DNA of 64,000 nt from Chitinophaga oryzae (GTDB lineage Bacteria; Bacteroidota; Bacteroidia; Chitinophagales; Chitinophagaceae), in NCBI RefSeq assembly GCF_012516375.2, contig NZ_CP051204.2, positions 1,860,001 through 1,924,000 on the forward strand, written 5' to 3'. Each line of letters starts with the position of its first letter. Within the stretch, counting starts at the first letter, position 1. Both the position numbers and the translations under genes were made by a program. Below the pieces are notes generated by a model, which saw only the letters and a list, made by a program, of their open reading frames with translations, did no database searches and was not told the origin of the DNA. Below, piece after piece: positions 18,834 through 27,024 of this stretch.

Positions 18834-21320
18834 ATGAACAAAGTTGCATCACTAATGCTGTTGCTGGGAATAGGCTCACAGGCCTTTGCCCAGGAAATGC
18901 CAGTTGTGTTCAACAAAAGCATGGGCGCTCCCAAAAACCAGTACCGTAAACTGGCCATTGCGGAGAACAATGCTATTGTTGCTATCGGCGGTGGATTGGA
19001 TAACGGATGTATCACCAAATTATCCTCCACAGGAAATCCTATTTACAATACCCGTTTAAACAAAGGCGGGCTGGTAGCGTACCAGGACCTGTTACTGTTG
19101 CCTAAAAATGAACTGGTGGCAGTAGGCGGCGGCACCATCGCCTATGGTAACGCCCGTATCACCAAACTGAGCGCCACCGGGGAAGTGGTGTTTGACAAGA
19201 GCATCGGCAACGGTCAGGGTGGTTATTTCACGAAGATTATAGCCGACCGTCATGGTAACTACATTACCGTAGGCGTAGATGGCAGCAAGCCGGCACAGGC
19301 CCGCATCACCAAAATGACACCCGATGGTAAGATCGAGTTTGACAAAGGTTTTGGAGCACACAACGTATTTACAAACGTATTGATCGACGAAGACGAAAAT
19401 ATCGTGGCTGTTGGCGGAGACGTAGGAGATGGTCAGGGTAAAGCCTTTATGGTAAAAGTAGACGGTAAGGGCGAAAAACAGTTTGACCTTACTTTCGGTA
19501 AGCCCGGCGCCGTGTTTGAAAAAATGTTGCTGCTGGAAGACGGCTCCATCCTGGCAATGGGCGGTGGCGCTTACGGCACCGGCAACGCCAGCCGTATCGC
19601 TAAAGTGAACGCCGAAGGCCAGGTGGTATTCGACAAGGAATACAGCACGGTAGACGGTAAGTTCAACGCCATGAAAGTGAATGATCTGGGCCAGATCTTC
19701 GCCTGTGCGGAAGAGAAAGACAAGGGCCGCATCGTGAAGCTGCGCCCTGATGGTACAGAGCTGTTCAACAAAGAGGTAGACGCCGCCCTGTATGCGCTGG
19801 AAGTAGGTAAGAACGGTAAAGTGGTAGCCGCTGGGGGCAACATCGGCATGAATACCGGCAAAATCGTGAAATTATTGCCCGACGGCACACAGGTAGTCAA
19901 CAAAAACATGGGTACGGTGTTTCAGCACCTGCTGCTCACGGAGGACGATGAAATGTGTGTGGTGACCAGAGAAGGCTACCGCCTTATTAAACTGACGCCT
20001 GACGGTGAGCTGATGTTTGACAAACAACTGGGTAAATATGATACCAAAACCACCCTCGCCTCCCTGCTGATGAGCCCTTCCGGCGAAATACTTGCAGCTG
20101 GCGGTGGTGACGAAGACGGCAACCGTATCATCAAAATCAGCCATGGCGTGTCTGTGAATGATATTGCCGTATCCGAGCCGCTCAACGGCTTGTCTAACGC
20201 TTCCCTTACCATTACGTTGTCCGGCTTCCTCAGGAGCAACGGCGTACGTACACCGGTGAATGTGCATTACAAAACCATCCCGCATAAAGATGGCGCAGGC
20301 CAGGGCGACTTCGACATCACCGAAGGCACCATCTCCTTTGTGCCTTCCGAATTCGCTGCGGGCGCTATTATCTCCAAAACTATCCAGATCCCCGTTAAAA
20401 GCGATAACCTGCTGGAGGGCAAGGAGTCTTTCCATGTAGAAATCATGGATGCGTCGGAATTGCACCTCACCAAGGCAAAAGGCGAAGTGACCATCCTGGA
20501 CCAGCCGGCAATGGTAAAATTCATTGGCGGTACCAACGGGGCGGAACCAGCTACCGATGTGGTATTCTCCGCCGGCCTGTTCAAACGGGACAATACGCCG
20601 CTGATCAATGCTACCGGCAAACCTGTACGGCTGACGTACAAATTCGGTAACGGCACAGCGTTGCCCGGCGCTGACTTTGTGAGCAGCATCAAAGCGCCGT
20701 TTGTGATTGACAATGGCGCCAGCACCGCGAGCCTGTCTGTAAAGGTGAAAGACGACAACCGTTTTGAGCTGGCAGAGACAGTGGTATTGGTACTCAGTGA
20801 AATCAAAGCGGAAAACGAAGCCATCGTGGGGTATAACGGCGACGTGACTTCCATCTCCGCGTCCCAGTATATCCAGGACCAGGCGGCGCATATCACGCTG
20901 GTTAAGCTGACAGACGCCAACGAATCGGCTACCGCGCCGGTGAGCATGTTCAAATGTATCCTCGTGAAAGCCGTGGACGGCTCTGTACAGACCAACTGCA
21001 CCGGCAGTGATATCAACATCTATTTTGGCGTGGATTCCGTGAGTGCCGCCGCTTACGGCCGTAAATTCGTGATCATGAACGGCGACATGGTGAAAATCAC
21101 CGGTGACTGTGCCTTTAGCGAAACAGACATCCAGGTGGCCGTGGTAAACGACCGTATCAGGGAATCAGATGCCGTGGTAGCCGTGAAACTGCGCGACGTT
21201 ACTGCCGCCAACAATGCCGGTGTGCTGAAAATCTCCCCTGAGCTGAAGCTGAATAAAGCGCTGGCTGTTATCCATGACGACGATAGCGACGAAGGATCTG
21301 TGCTGACAGCCACCAAGTAA
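18834..21320 (+). CDS. Secreted protein with 46-residue repeats and Calx-beta domains
   Basis: This 828-residue protein has a signal peptide cut near AFAQ. Residues about 22-440 contain roughly nine repeats of about 46 residues, each with an [IV]xFDKxxG strand and an AxGGGxGxGxxRIxKL turn (first Phe at 26, last at 395). This suggests a beta-propeller or solenoid. Residues about 440-828 form three or four Calx-beta-like domains (DNLLEGKESFHVEI, LELAETVVLVLSE-like strands, closing HDDDSDEG). It begins 36 bases after the OmpA gene and shares Calx-beta domains with the giant adhesin, so it is probably part of the same surface system. No T9SS C-terminal domain is visible, so its route or anchoring must differ. 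Function unknown. Confidence 0.8.
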   Translation: MNKVASLMLLLGIGSQAFAQEMPVVFNKSMGAPKNQYRKLAIAENNAIVAIGGGLDNGCITKLSSTGNPIYNTRLNKGGLVAYQDLLLLPKNELVAVGGGTIAYGNARITKLSATGEVVFDKSIGNGQGGYFTKIIADRHGNYITVGVDGSKPAQARITKMTPDGKIEFDKGFGAHNVFTNVLIDEDENIVAVGGDVGDGQGKAFMVKVDGKGEKQFDLTFGKPGAVFEKMLLLEDGSILAMGGGAYGTGNASRIAKVNAEGQVVFDKEYSTVDGKFNAMKVNDLGQIFACAEEKDKGRIVKLRPDGTELFNKEVDAALYALEVGKNGKVVAAGGNIGMNTGKIVKLLPDGTQVVNKNMGTVFQHLLLTEDDEMCVVTREGYRLIKLTPDGELMFDKQLGKYDTKTTLASLLMSPSGEILAAGGGDEDGNRIIKISHGVSVNDIAVSEPLNGLSNASLTITLSGFLRSNGVRTPVNVHYKTIPHKDGAGQGDFDITEGTISFVPSEFAAGAIISKTIQIPVKSDNLLEGKESFHVEIMDASELHLTKAKGEVTILDQPAMVKFIGGTNGAEPATDVVFSAGLFKRDNTPLINATGKPVRLTYKFGNGTALPGADFVSSIKAPFVIDNGASTASLSVKVKDDNRFELAETVVLVLSEIKAENEAIVGYNGDVTSISASQYIQDQAAHITLVKLTDANESATAPVSMFKCILVKAVDGSVQTNCTGSDINIYFGVDSVSAAAYGRKFVIMNGDMVKITGDCAFSETDIQVAVVNDRIRESDAVVAVKLRDVTAANNAGVLKISPELKLNKALAVIHDDDSDEGSVLTATK

Positions 21321-21369
21321 TCCCGGCTTGAATCAATAACCGATATACGCTGCTTCAGGCAACACCTAC

Positions 21370-21402
21370 ATTCCCGCATAGTTATTATGCGGGAATTTTT
21401 TC
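21370..21402 (+). terminator. Terminator of the adhesin operon
   Basis: Perfect 11-bp stem ATTCCCGCATA / TATGCGGGAAT with a 5-base loop and a following T-run, 50 bases after the last gene of the cluster. Confidence 0.9.
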
Positions 21403-21414
21403 TTTAATAAACTT

Positions 21415-21461
21415 AAAAGCAGCATCCTTTATATTAAAATATAAAAGATGCTGCTTTTTTT
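21415..21461 (+). terminator. Second, longer terminator hairpin
   Basis: Stem AAAAGCAGCATC (21415-21426) / GATGCTGCTTTT (21447-21458), extended by TTTATATT / AATATAAA inside, followed by T-rich DNA. It is a probable backup to the preceding terminator. Confidence 0.75.
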
Positions 21462-21570
21462 ATTATTTGTAAATCCACGATAAACCGTTTATCGTAGGTA
21501 ATGATAGAAGGAATTAATAAAATAACTCAAAAATAAAAGAGTTGTGTCTTTTAATGGTTAACTTGGGAAT

Positions 21571-21602
21571 AGCCTGGTATGTCCTTACCGGGCTCTTTTT
21601 TT
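21571..21602 (+). terminator. Third terminator hairpin before convergent GNAT gene
   Basis: Stem AGCCTGGTA / TACCGGGCT (one G-U pair) followed by CTTTTTTT, ending at the stop codon of the convergent GNAT gene. It reads as a plus-strand terminator. Confidence 0.7.
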
Positions 21603-22095
21603 ATAAAGATTTCCTCATTACAAAGTCTTCCATTATGTAACCATTACCGATATCGGTGTCTTTCTCTTTATAAGTAGAGAATCCCATTTTCTCGTAGAAA
21701 TAGCGGGCTTTATTATAGCGGTTTACATCCAGTTCGAGGATGGTGGCGCCGAGCTTTTTCACCTGGCGGATAACGGTTTCCAGCAGGAAACGGCCAACGC
21801 CCTTGCCCTGGTAGGAGGTGTCGAGATAGATTTTATGCAGTTTATAGACGCCTTCCGTATCGGTTGGACTATAGGAAGCGTAGCCGATGGGTCTTTTATC
21901 GTCCTGCAGGATGATGAACTTGTGGTTTAACTCCGCGATCTGTTTAGTGAGGGAGGCGGTGCTGTACATCATATCGATCATATACTCGATCTGTTCGGGT
22001 TCGAGTATGCGTTGGTAAGTTGGTCTCCAGATTTTTTCAGTCAACTCCTGTATAACGGGAATGTCGGCTACTGATGTTGATTTTACGCGATACAT
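21601..22095 (-). CDS. GNAT family N-acetyltransferase
   Basis: This 164-residue GNAT protein transfers an acetyl group from acetyl-CoA to an unidentified amine. I chose the start MYRVKSTSVADI at 22095. The longer open frame upstream overlaps the DsbA-like gene and has no GNAT-like residues. The acetyl-CoA loop is seen as LDTSYQGKGVGRFLLE (consensus Q/RxxGxG/A), and the C-terminal FYEKMGFSTYKE is the usual beta6-beta7 region. It begins ten bases after the DsbA-like gene, so the two are probably cotranscribed. The substrate cannot be read from the sequence. Confidence 0.9.
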   Translation of the reverse strand: MYRVKSTSVADIPVIQELTEKIWRPTYQRILEPEQIEYMIDMMYSTASLTKQIAELNHKFIILQDDKRPIGYASYSPTDTEGVYKLHKIYLDTSYQGKGVGRFLLETVIRQVKKLGATILELDVNRYNKARYFYEKMGFSTYKEKDTDIGNGYIMEDFVMRKSL

Positions 22096-22105
22096 GGTTT
22101 GTGTA

Positions 22106-22741
22106 TTATAAACGGTTACTTTCCTCAATAATATTATCGACGGTTTGTTGAAGCCGATCGAGTGGTGTGTATCCTCTTGCGCAGAGGTATAATTGTTTGC
22201 CTGTGTCGAGAATGGCGGCGGGGAAGCCGGTGATGCCCCAGTTGTGCACGAGCTGGAATTCCTGGTTGGTTTCATACCGCAGGTGTTCATCATGCAGGCG
22301 GTCAATAAATTCGTCTTCCGGCAGGCCATATTTCCTTACCAGTTTCCGGTAGGTATGGTCGAGGTTAAGGCTTAATCCATCGTAGTTGAGTGCATGTTGC
22401 ATATCATGTGCGAAGGAGATGGCATTTTCCGGCTCGTAAGTTTTAAAAACGGTGAGGGCCACTGATGGTTTTTCAGAGTCCATGATTTCTTCCGAAGGGA
22501 GCAGTTTTTCGAGAAAGGCGTTACCGAATTTCACGCCGGTCATCTCTTCCACATTGGTATGTTCCCGTTGGATATAGGCCGTCATCGTAGAGAACGGATG
22601 ACGGTTGTCTCCCACGATCATGCCGCCGGAGAGGATATCAAATTCCATGGTCCCGCTATGCAGCTGCTGAAACTGCATGACTACAGGTGTAAACCCATAG
22701 CACCATCCACAAAGCGGATCATAGACATATATAAAACGCAT
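22106..22741 (-). CDS. DsbA family thioredoxin-fold oxidoreductase (FrnE-like)
   Basis: This 211-residue protein has CGWC at residues 11-14 directly after the first strand (YVYDPLCGWCYGF). A long helical insertion and the cis-proline loop GITGFPAAIL follow. This is the layout of the cytoplasmic DsbA/FrnE group. There is no signal peptide, so it should work in the cytoplasm as a thiol-disulfide oxidoreductase or isomerase, perhaps under oxidative stress. It lies upstream of the GNAT gene with a ten-base gap. The partner protein is unknown. Confidence 0.88.
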   Translation of the reverse strand: MRFIYVYDPLCGWCYGFTPVVMQFQQLHSGTMEFDILSGGMIVGDNRHPFSTMTAYIQREHTNVEEMTGVKFGNAFLEKLLPSEEIMDSEKPSVALTVFKTYEPENAISFAHDMQHALNYDGLSLNLDHTYRKLVRKYGLPEDEFIDRLHDEHLRYETNQEFQLVHNWGITGFPAAILDTGKQLYLCARGYTPLDRLQQTVDNIIEESNRL

Positions 22742-22863
22742 AAACAGGCATTTAGCTTTTCGCGGTTAGCTGTGCAGTTAGCCGTTGGAAAAAAGTGCAA
22801 GCGGCTACAAAGATACTAATCTCCCGATTGAATTGTGCTCATCTTTAATGCGGTCAGCCGTAA

Positions 22864-23604
22864 TTATAGTAAGTCGTCTTCTTCTCCGTCCATGGGAGAG
22901 GGGCCTGTGGCCTCTTTGTCAAAATGCCGGTGAAACAGTTTTTTCGACAGCATCATATCTTTCCGGGTGGCTCTGTAAGACAGCCTGGCGGCGATGATGA
23001 GTGTAAAAACGGCGGCTCCCAGCGCCAGGATGTTATTTCCGGAGAACAGGAAAAAGTCGAATGAGCCGTGGAAAAACACCGCTATCAGCAGGCCTTTGAG
23101 CAGCAGCATGTCTCGTTCTGCCGGGACAAATTTGGCCAGTCCCACATAGTACCCCATTAGTATGGCGAAGGTAGCGTGGGCGGGCACGGAGAGGAACATG
23201 CGGGCCACGCCGGTACCGAAGCCGTACTGGCCCACATAGGCGATATTTTCCAGTGTGGCGAAGCCCATTCCTATCATGACGGCGTAGACGATACCATCCA
23301 GTGGCTCGTTGAAAGCGCTTTTAGGGTAGGCATAGAAGCGCAGCACCAGGAATTTGGCGAGTTCTTCGGAGAGGCCTACGATGCCATAGGCAAAGAGGGC
23401 GGTATCAAAAAGGCTGTCGTTGGTTTCCCGGAAGCCGTACATAGAGGCGAGCAGCTGAAATACCAGCGGCAGGGCTACGCAGAGCATACCGAGGAGGAAA
23501 CTTTTCAACAGGAGGCCAACCGGTTCCGGGTCGTATTTGTCTATTACAAACATCAGGAGGCAGATAGCCAGTCCCGGGGCTACGGCCAGGGCCAGTAACA
23601 TCAT
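22864..23604 (-). CDS. PrsW-like intramembrane metalloprotease
   Basis: This 246-residue membrane protein has about seven hydrophobic segments. It carries the PrsW signatures: GLSEELAKF with the paired glutamates at 80-81, GFATLENIAYV, PAHATFAILMGYYVG, and HGSFDFFLF. In Bacillus, PrsW cuts anti-sigma factor RsiW at site 1. The family also contains CAAX-protease-like members with other substrates, so the target here is unknown, although the window does encode two FecR anti-sigma factors. The start ATG overlaps the stop codon of the PolX-like gene by four bases (ATGA), so translation of the two is probably coupled. Confidence 0.85.
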   Translation of the reverse strand: MMLLALAVAPGLAICLLMFVIDKYDPEPVGLLLKSFLLGMLCVALPLVFQLLASMYGFRETNDSLFDTALFAYGIVGLSEELAKFLVLRFYAYPKSAFNEPLDGIVYAVMIGMGFATLENIAYVGQYGFGTGVARMFLSVPAHATFAILMGYYVGLAKFVPAERDMLLLKGLLIAVFFHGSFDFFLFSGNNILALGAAVFTLIIAARLSYRATRKDMMLSKKLFHRHFDKEATGPSPMDGEEDDLL

Positions 23605-25289
23605 GAGAGGATATTTTTTTGTTTTTTACGTTCCTGCAGGAAGTCAGTGAGCCTGTCAACACCGAAGCTGCTCAGATTGTTGGCTTTGGTAACTCCGCCT
23701 TTTTGGGCGGCCAGTGTGCCGTAGTGGACATCATGGAAGCCCCGGATGCTGTGGGCGTCCGGATCGATGGATATGAGCACGTTTTTCTCCAGGGCATAGG
23801 ACAGCCAGGTCCAGTCGATATCCAGGCGGCGGGGGTGTGCGTTCAGCTCAATCACCACGTTGTTGGCCGCGCAGGCGTCGATCACGGCTTTATGGTTGAC
23901 CGGGTAGCCGTTGCGGCTCAGGAGCAGGCGGCCGGTCATATGGCCGAGGATGGTAGTGTATGGATTTTCGATGGCTTTCAGTATTCTGGCCATAGCTTTT
24001 TCTTCCGTCATTTTCAGGTTGGAGTGTACCGAAGCGATGACGAGGTCGAACCGGGCGAGTACCTCATCGGGGTAGTCCAGTGTACCGTCGTTGAGGATAT
24101 CAGCTTCAATGCTTTTGAAGATGCGGAAGGGGGCCAGTTTTTTATTCAGTTCATCGATTTGTTCGTGTTGTGTCATCACTCTTTCGATGCTCAGGCCGTT
24201 GGCATAGAAAGCAGAGCGGGAGTGGTCGCTGATGGCGAGGTATTCGAAGCCCTGGCTGGCGGCGGCGGTGGCCATTTCCTCCAGGGAATCGAGGCCGTCG
24301 CTCCATTGGCTATGGGAGTGGATAATGCCTTTGATGTCTGTTGGGGTGATGAGGGTGGGCAGTTGTTGCCGGCGTGCCAGGTCGATTTCATTTTGTCCTT
24401 CGCGGAGGCAGGGCGGTATGTAGGCCATGCCGGCGTTGCTGAAGATGGCTTCTTCAGAGGGTGCTTTGTCAACATGGGAAGCGCCGCCGGCCGCATTGAA
24501 TTTATCGATGAAAGCGGGGGCGCCGGTGGTGTTGAAGAGGGTGCTGTGGAAATCGTCCGGTGCGCAGGCGTGGGTGACCACGTTGAGTTTATCGTTGTAT
24601 TTCCATACCAGGTTGGGTCCGTTGGCGTCGCCGGGGGTGAAGCCGGGCAGGGAGGCTATGCGTTCGCGCAGGGTGTCCGGTGTGGCGGCGATGACGAATT
24701 CCAGTTCATCGATGATCGTTTCCTGGCGGCGGAAGGCGCCGCTGAGGGCTACCGGTGCGGGCGCCAGCAGCTCCTGCAGTTGTTTTTGCAGGTCAGCCGC
24801 AACGGTTTCCACTTCCGCGAAGAGGTATCGGTTGCGGTTGGACAAGTAGAATTCAATATTCTGGCGGACGTTTTCCTGTGTTTTTTCACCGAAGCCTTTG
24901 AGGAGCAGGAGGCGGTTTTCGTTACAGGCGTACAGTAGTTCGCCCATGGATTCGATCTCCAGTTCTTTCCAGATGGTGGCTATTTTTTTGGGTCCCAGTC
25001 CTTTGATCTTCATGATTTCGAGGATGCCGGGAGGGGTGATGGTGAGGTAGTTGTTGAGCAGGGAAAAGCTTTGGTTATCCAGCATTTCGAGGATGCTTTT
25101 CCCTGTAGATTCCCCGATGCCTTTGATGCGGAATATCTCATCGCGGGGGGTATCTTTCAGTTGAGCCGGCAGTTTCTCTATGGTAAAGGCTGCGGAGGCG
25201 AAGGATTTGGCTTTAAAGCTGTTTTCCCCGTGGATGTCCATCAGTTTGGACAGCAGGGAGAAGTTATCGGCGATTGAATTATTGTCCAT
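23601..25289 (-). CDS. polX: PolX-like protein: helix-hairpin-helix, degenerate pol-beta and PHP domains
   Basis: This 562-residue protein has the architecture of bacterial PolX. Helix-hairpin-helix DNA-binding motifs (FRIKGIGESTGKSI, IKGLGPKKIATI, LKGFGEKTQENV) lie in the first ~140 residues. A nucleotidyltransferase domain follows, then a C-terminal PHP phosphoesterase (HSHSQWSDG, ISDHSRSAF, ASVHSNLKM, LNAHPRRLDID, PDAHSIRG) that should act as a Mn-dependent 3'-5' exonuclease or AP endonuclease in repair. The polymerase motif reads DELEF, with Glu at both usual Asp positions, and the third Asp position reads Lys (KLNVV), so polymerase activity may be lost. I chose the ATG at 25289 over an upstream TTG. 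An imperfect -7 box six bases upstream suggests a very short leader. Confidence 0.9.
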   Translation of the reverse strand: MDNNSIADNFSLLSKLMDIHGENSFKAKSFASAAFTIEKLPAQLKDTPRDEIFRIKGIGESTGKSILEMLDNQSFSLLNNYLTITPPGILEIMKIKGLGPKKIATIWKELEIESMGELLYACNENRLLLLKGFGEKTQENVRQNIEFYLSNRNRYLFAEVETVAADLQKQLQELLAPAPVALSGAFRRQETIIDELEFVIAATPDTLRERIASLPGFTPGDANGPNLVWKYNDKLNVVTHACAPDDFHSTLFNTTGAPAFIDKFNAAGGASHVDKAPSEEAIFSNAGMAYIPPCLREGQNEIDLARRQQLPTLITPTDIKGIIHSHSQWSDGLDSLEEMATAAASQGFEYLAISDHSRSAFYANGLSIERVMTQHEQIDELNKKLAPFRIFKSIEADILNDGTLDYPDEVLARFDLVIASVHSNLKMTEEKAMARILKAIENPYTTILGHMTGRLLLSRNGYPVNHKAVIDACAANNVVIELNAHPRRLDIDWTWLSYALEKNVLISIDPDAHSIRGFHDVHYGTLAAQKGGVTKANNLSSFGVDRLTDFLQERKKQKNILS

Positions 25290-25437
25290 GTGGTAAAAGT
25301 ACAAATTCCCGGGTTTGAAGCCGGGGGTAAGTTATTGTCGGGTAAAGCTGATTAAGGGAAGTGTAAAAATAGTGGTTTATAGCGATTCCATCAGCATGAA
25401 ACCGGGAAGGGGGGAGGAGTTTGTGTGTTGGGGGCAT

Positions 25438-25467
25438 AAAAAAGATCCCGGCTGATAAGCCGGGACC
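25438..25467 (-). terminator. Terminator of the H1-like gene
   Basis: On the minus strand: GGTCCCGGCT / AGCCGGGATC (one G-U pair), followed by TTTTTT. It lies about 30 bases past the stop codon. Confidence 0.85.
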
Positions 25468-25495
25468 TTTATAACTACATTTTGTAAATCCGATC

Positions 25496-25891
25496 TTAGT
25501 TTGCCGGAGCAGCTGGTGCCTGAGGAGCAGCTGGTGCTTTTTTAGCAGGAGCTTTCTTCTTAGCAGCAGGTTTTTTAGGAGCAGCTTTCTTTTTAGGAGC
25601 AGCTTTTTTAGCAGCGGCTTTCTTTTTAGGAGCGGCTTTCTTAGCAGCGGCTTTCTTTTTAGGAGCAGCTTTCTTAGCAGCAGCTTTTTTAGGAGCGGCT
25701 TTTTTAGCAGCAGCTTTCTTTTTAGGAGCAGCTTTTTTAGCAGCAGCTTTCTTTTTAGGAGCGGCTTTCTTAGCAGCAGCTTTTTTAGGAGCGGCTTTCT
25801 TAGCAGCAGCTTTCTTTTTAGGCGCAGCTTTCTTAGCAGCAGCTTTTTTAGGCGCAGCTTTCTTAGCAGCTGCTTTTTTAATTGTTGCCAT
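25496..25891 (-). CDS. Histone H1-like lysine/alanine/proline-rich protein
   Basis: This 131-residue protein is almost entirely built of AAAKKAAPKK(K) units repeated about ten times, after a short MATIKKAAA start and before a KKAPAAPQAPAAPAN tail. Such proteins resemble the C-terminal tail of eukaryotic histone H1 and are expected to bind DNA through lysines, compacting the nucleoid. The DNA is a coding minisatellite of about 30-33 bp units (GCAGC..CTTTTTTAGG pattern), so copy number could vary by slippage without a frameshift. It lies 64 bases downstream of rpmA in the same direction and has its own terminator, so it may share the ribosomal-protein promoter. Confidence 0.8.
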   Translation of the reverse strand: MATIKKAAAKKAAPKKAAAKKAAPKKKAAAKKAAPKKAAAKKAAPKKKAAAKKAAPKKKAAAKKAAPKKAAAKKAAPKKKAAAKKAAPKKKAAAKKAAPKKKAAPKKPAAKKKAPAKKAPAAPQAPAAPAN

Positions 25892-25955
25892 TGTTTTTTG
25901 AATTTGGGTTAGTAAAAAAATATTGGGTATAAAAAAACTTTATGGCTAACACTGA

Positions 25956-26234
25956 TTAGGCTTCTGCCTGAGCAGTGGTGTCAAATGCTTTAACAGAAAC
26001 GTAAGTCTTGTTTTCGCGACCTTTTCTGAATTCAACCACACCATCTGCCAGCGCGAAAATGGTAAAATCTTTACCAACGCCTACGTTTTGACCGGGATGA
26101 TAAACAGTGCCTCTCTGACGAACGATGATGTTACCAGAAATAGCAGGCTGACCACCGAAGATTTTTACTCCGAGCCTTTTGCTCTGGGAGTCACGGCCGT
26201 TCTTTACACTACCTTCACCTTTTTTATGTGCCAT
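25956..26234 (-). CDS. rpmA: 50S ribosomal protein L27
   Basis: This 92-residue protein is a typical bL27: it begins [16 protein letters not shown] and continues [10 protein letters not shown] and [15 protein letters not shown]. Its N-terminal tail reaches toward the peptidyl-transferase centre. There is no Firmicutes-type cleavable extension. It follows rplU by 54 bases in the standard rplU-rpmA order and is surely cotranscribed. Confidence 0.98.
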   Translation of the reverse strand: MAHKKGEGSVKNGRDSQSKRLGVKIFGGQPAISGNIIVRQRGTVYHPGQNVGVGKDFTIFALADGVVEFRKGRENKTYVSVKAFDTTAQAEA

Positions 26235-26288
26235 TGTATAATTACTTTAAAATAAGTGTCTAAATAAAAATAATCAGCTTAAAATGAA

Positions 26289-26591
26289 TTAAGCTATTTC
26301 ATTGATCCGGATCTTAGTGAAATGGGTACGGTGTCCGACTTTCTTTCTGAAGCCTTTTCTTCTCTTCATTTTGAAAGCGATCACTTTGTCACCCTGTACA
26401 TGGCTCAGGATCTCTGCCTTTACTACTGATTTTACATCAGTGCCTACGGTCAGTGCACCAGCATTGTCTGTCAACAGTACTTCGGAAAACTCCACTTTGT
26501 CTCCAACTTTTCCTTGTAACTGCTGTACAAAAATTTCCTGGTCTTTTTCTACTTTAAATTGCTGACCTGCGATTTTTACAACTGCAAACAT
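26289..26591 (-). CDS. rplU: 50S ribosomal protein L21
   Basis: This 100-residue protein is a standard bL21 (FAVVKIAGQQFKVEKD, KMKRRKGFRKKVGHR). I chose the ATG at 26591, which gives the family N-terminus; a longer reading frame upstream crosses the promoter. bL21 binds 23S rRNA early in 50S assembly. An exact -33/-7 promoter lies 24 bases upstream. The gene leads the rplU-rpmA unit. Confidence 0.98.
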   Translation of the reverse strand: MFAVVKIAGQQFKVEKDQEIFVQQLQGKVGDKVEFSEVLLTDNAGALTVGTDVKSVVKAEILSHVQGDKVIAFKMKRRKGFRKKVGHRTHFTKIRINEIA

Positions 26592-26614
26592 AATTATCCA
26601 AAATATAATTTCCG

Positions 26615-26646
26615 CAAAAGTATCAATTGTTTTCCAATTGAACAAA
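26615..26646 (-). promoter_or_regulatory. Promoter of rplU-rpmA
   Basis: On the minus strand, TTTG (26643-26646) and TACTTTTG (26615-26622) are spaced by exactly 20 bases, a full match to the Bacteroidota consensus. The expected leader is under 20 bases. Confidence 0.75.
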
Positions 26647-26844
26647 GATTTCCGGCTTTTTTTAATTCATATATGTAAATACGTATTAAAAGCCGGATAA
26701 AAACTTAATCTTTTCAAAGATACATACTTTCTTGAATTTTAAATTTTTTTAACAAATTCCGGGCCATGCCGGCCGGCTTTCCGACAGGAGGTGACAAAGC
26801 AGTAAAAACAGTTATTTTACCGTACAAACCACCACAATTTTATA

Positions 26845-26852
26845 TACTTTTG
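26845..26852 (+). promoter_or_regulatory. -7 box possibly serving the GH3 gene
   Basis: TACTTTTG matches TAnnTTTG, but no TTTG is found 20 bases upstream. If used, the leader would run about 165 bases through the repeat element. Confidence 0.35.
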
Positions 26853-27005
26853 AATTTTGGGATTTTGAGATTGGGGGATTTTGGGGAAGCGATGATGTTT
26901 TAAAATGTAAAATTTTCTGATTTCCCGGGGGGATGGACAGACGGTGATCATCTCCCGAAATTGAAATCAAAAAATCCCGACATCAAGAAATTGAAAATAT
27001 ACTCT
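26850..27005. repeat. Second AAATCCC-type intergenic repeat element
   Basis: The left part (26850-26887) reads TTTTGGGATTTTGAGATT and similar. The right part (about 26958-27000) contains GAAATTGAAATC, AAAAAATCCCGACATC and AAGAAATTGAAAATA. The two halves are roughly reverse complementary and resemble the element at 622-785. Confidence 0.45.
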
Positions 27006-27024
27006 CAATTATAAAATAAAGGGC

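Larger units (their letters stand above)
26592..27024. other. Divergent rplU / GH3 intergenic region
   Basis: This 433-bp AT-rich region contains the rplU promoter, a -7 box for the GH3 gene and a short-period repeat element. No small gene or RNA gene was recognised. Confidence 0.5.

Noticed and set aside
22096..22329. N-terminal extension of the GNAT protein to 242 residues
   Set aside because: The added residues overlap the DsbA-like gene in another frame and have no GNAT similarity. The start at 22095 fits the fold.
23619..24938. 439-residue plus-strand reading frame
   Set aside because: It is antisense to the PolX-like gene, with no domain and no promoter or terminator of its own.
25496..25891. 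Regular repeat array considered as CRISPR
   Set aside because: The repeats have no spacers and keep one reading frame encoding a lysine/alanine protein; no cas genes are nearby.
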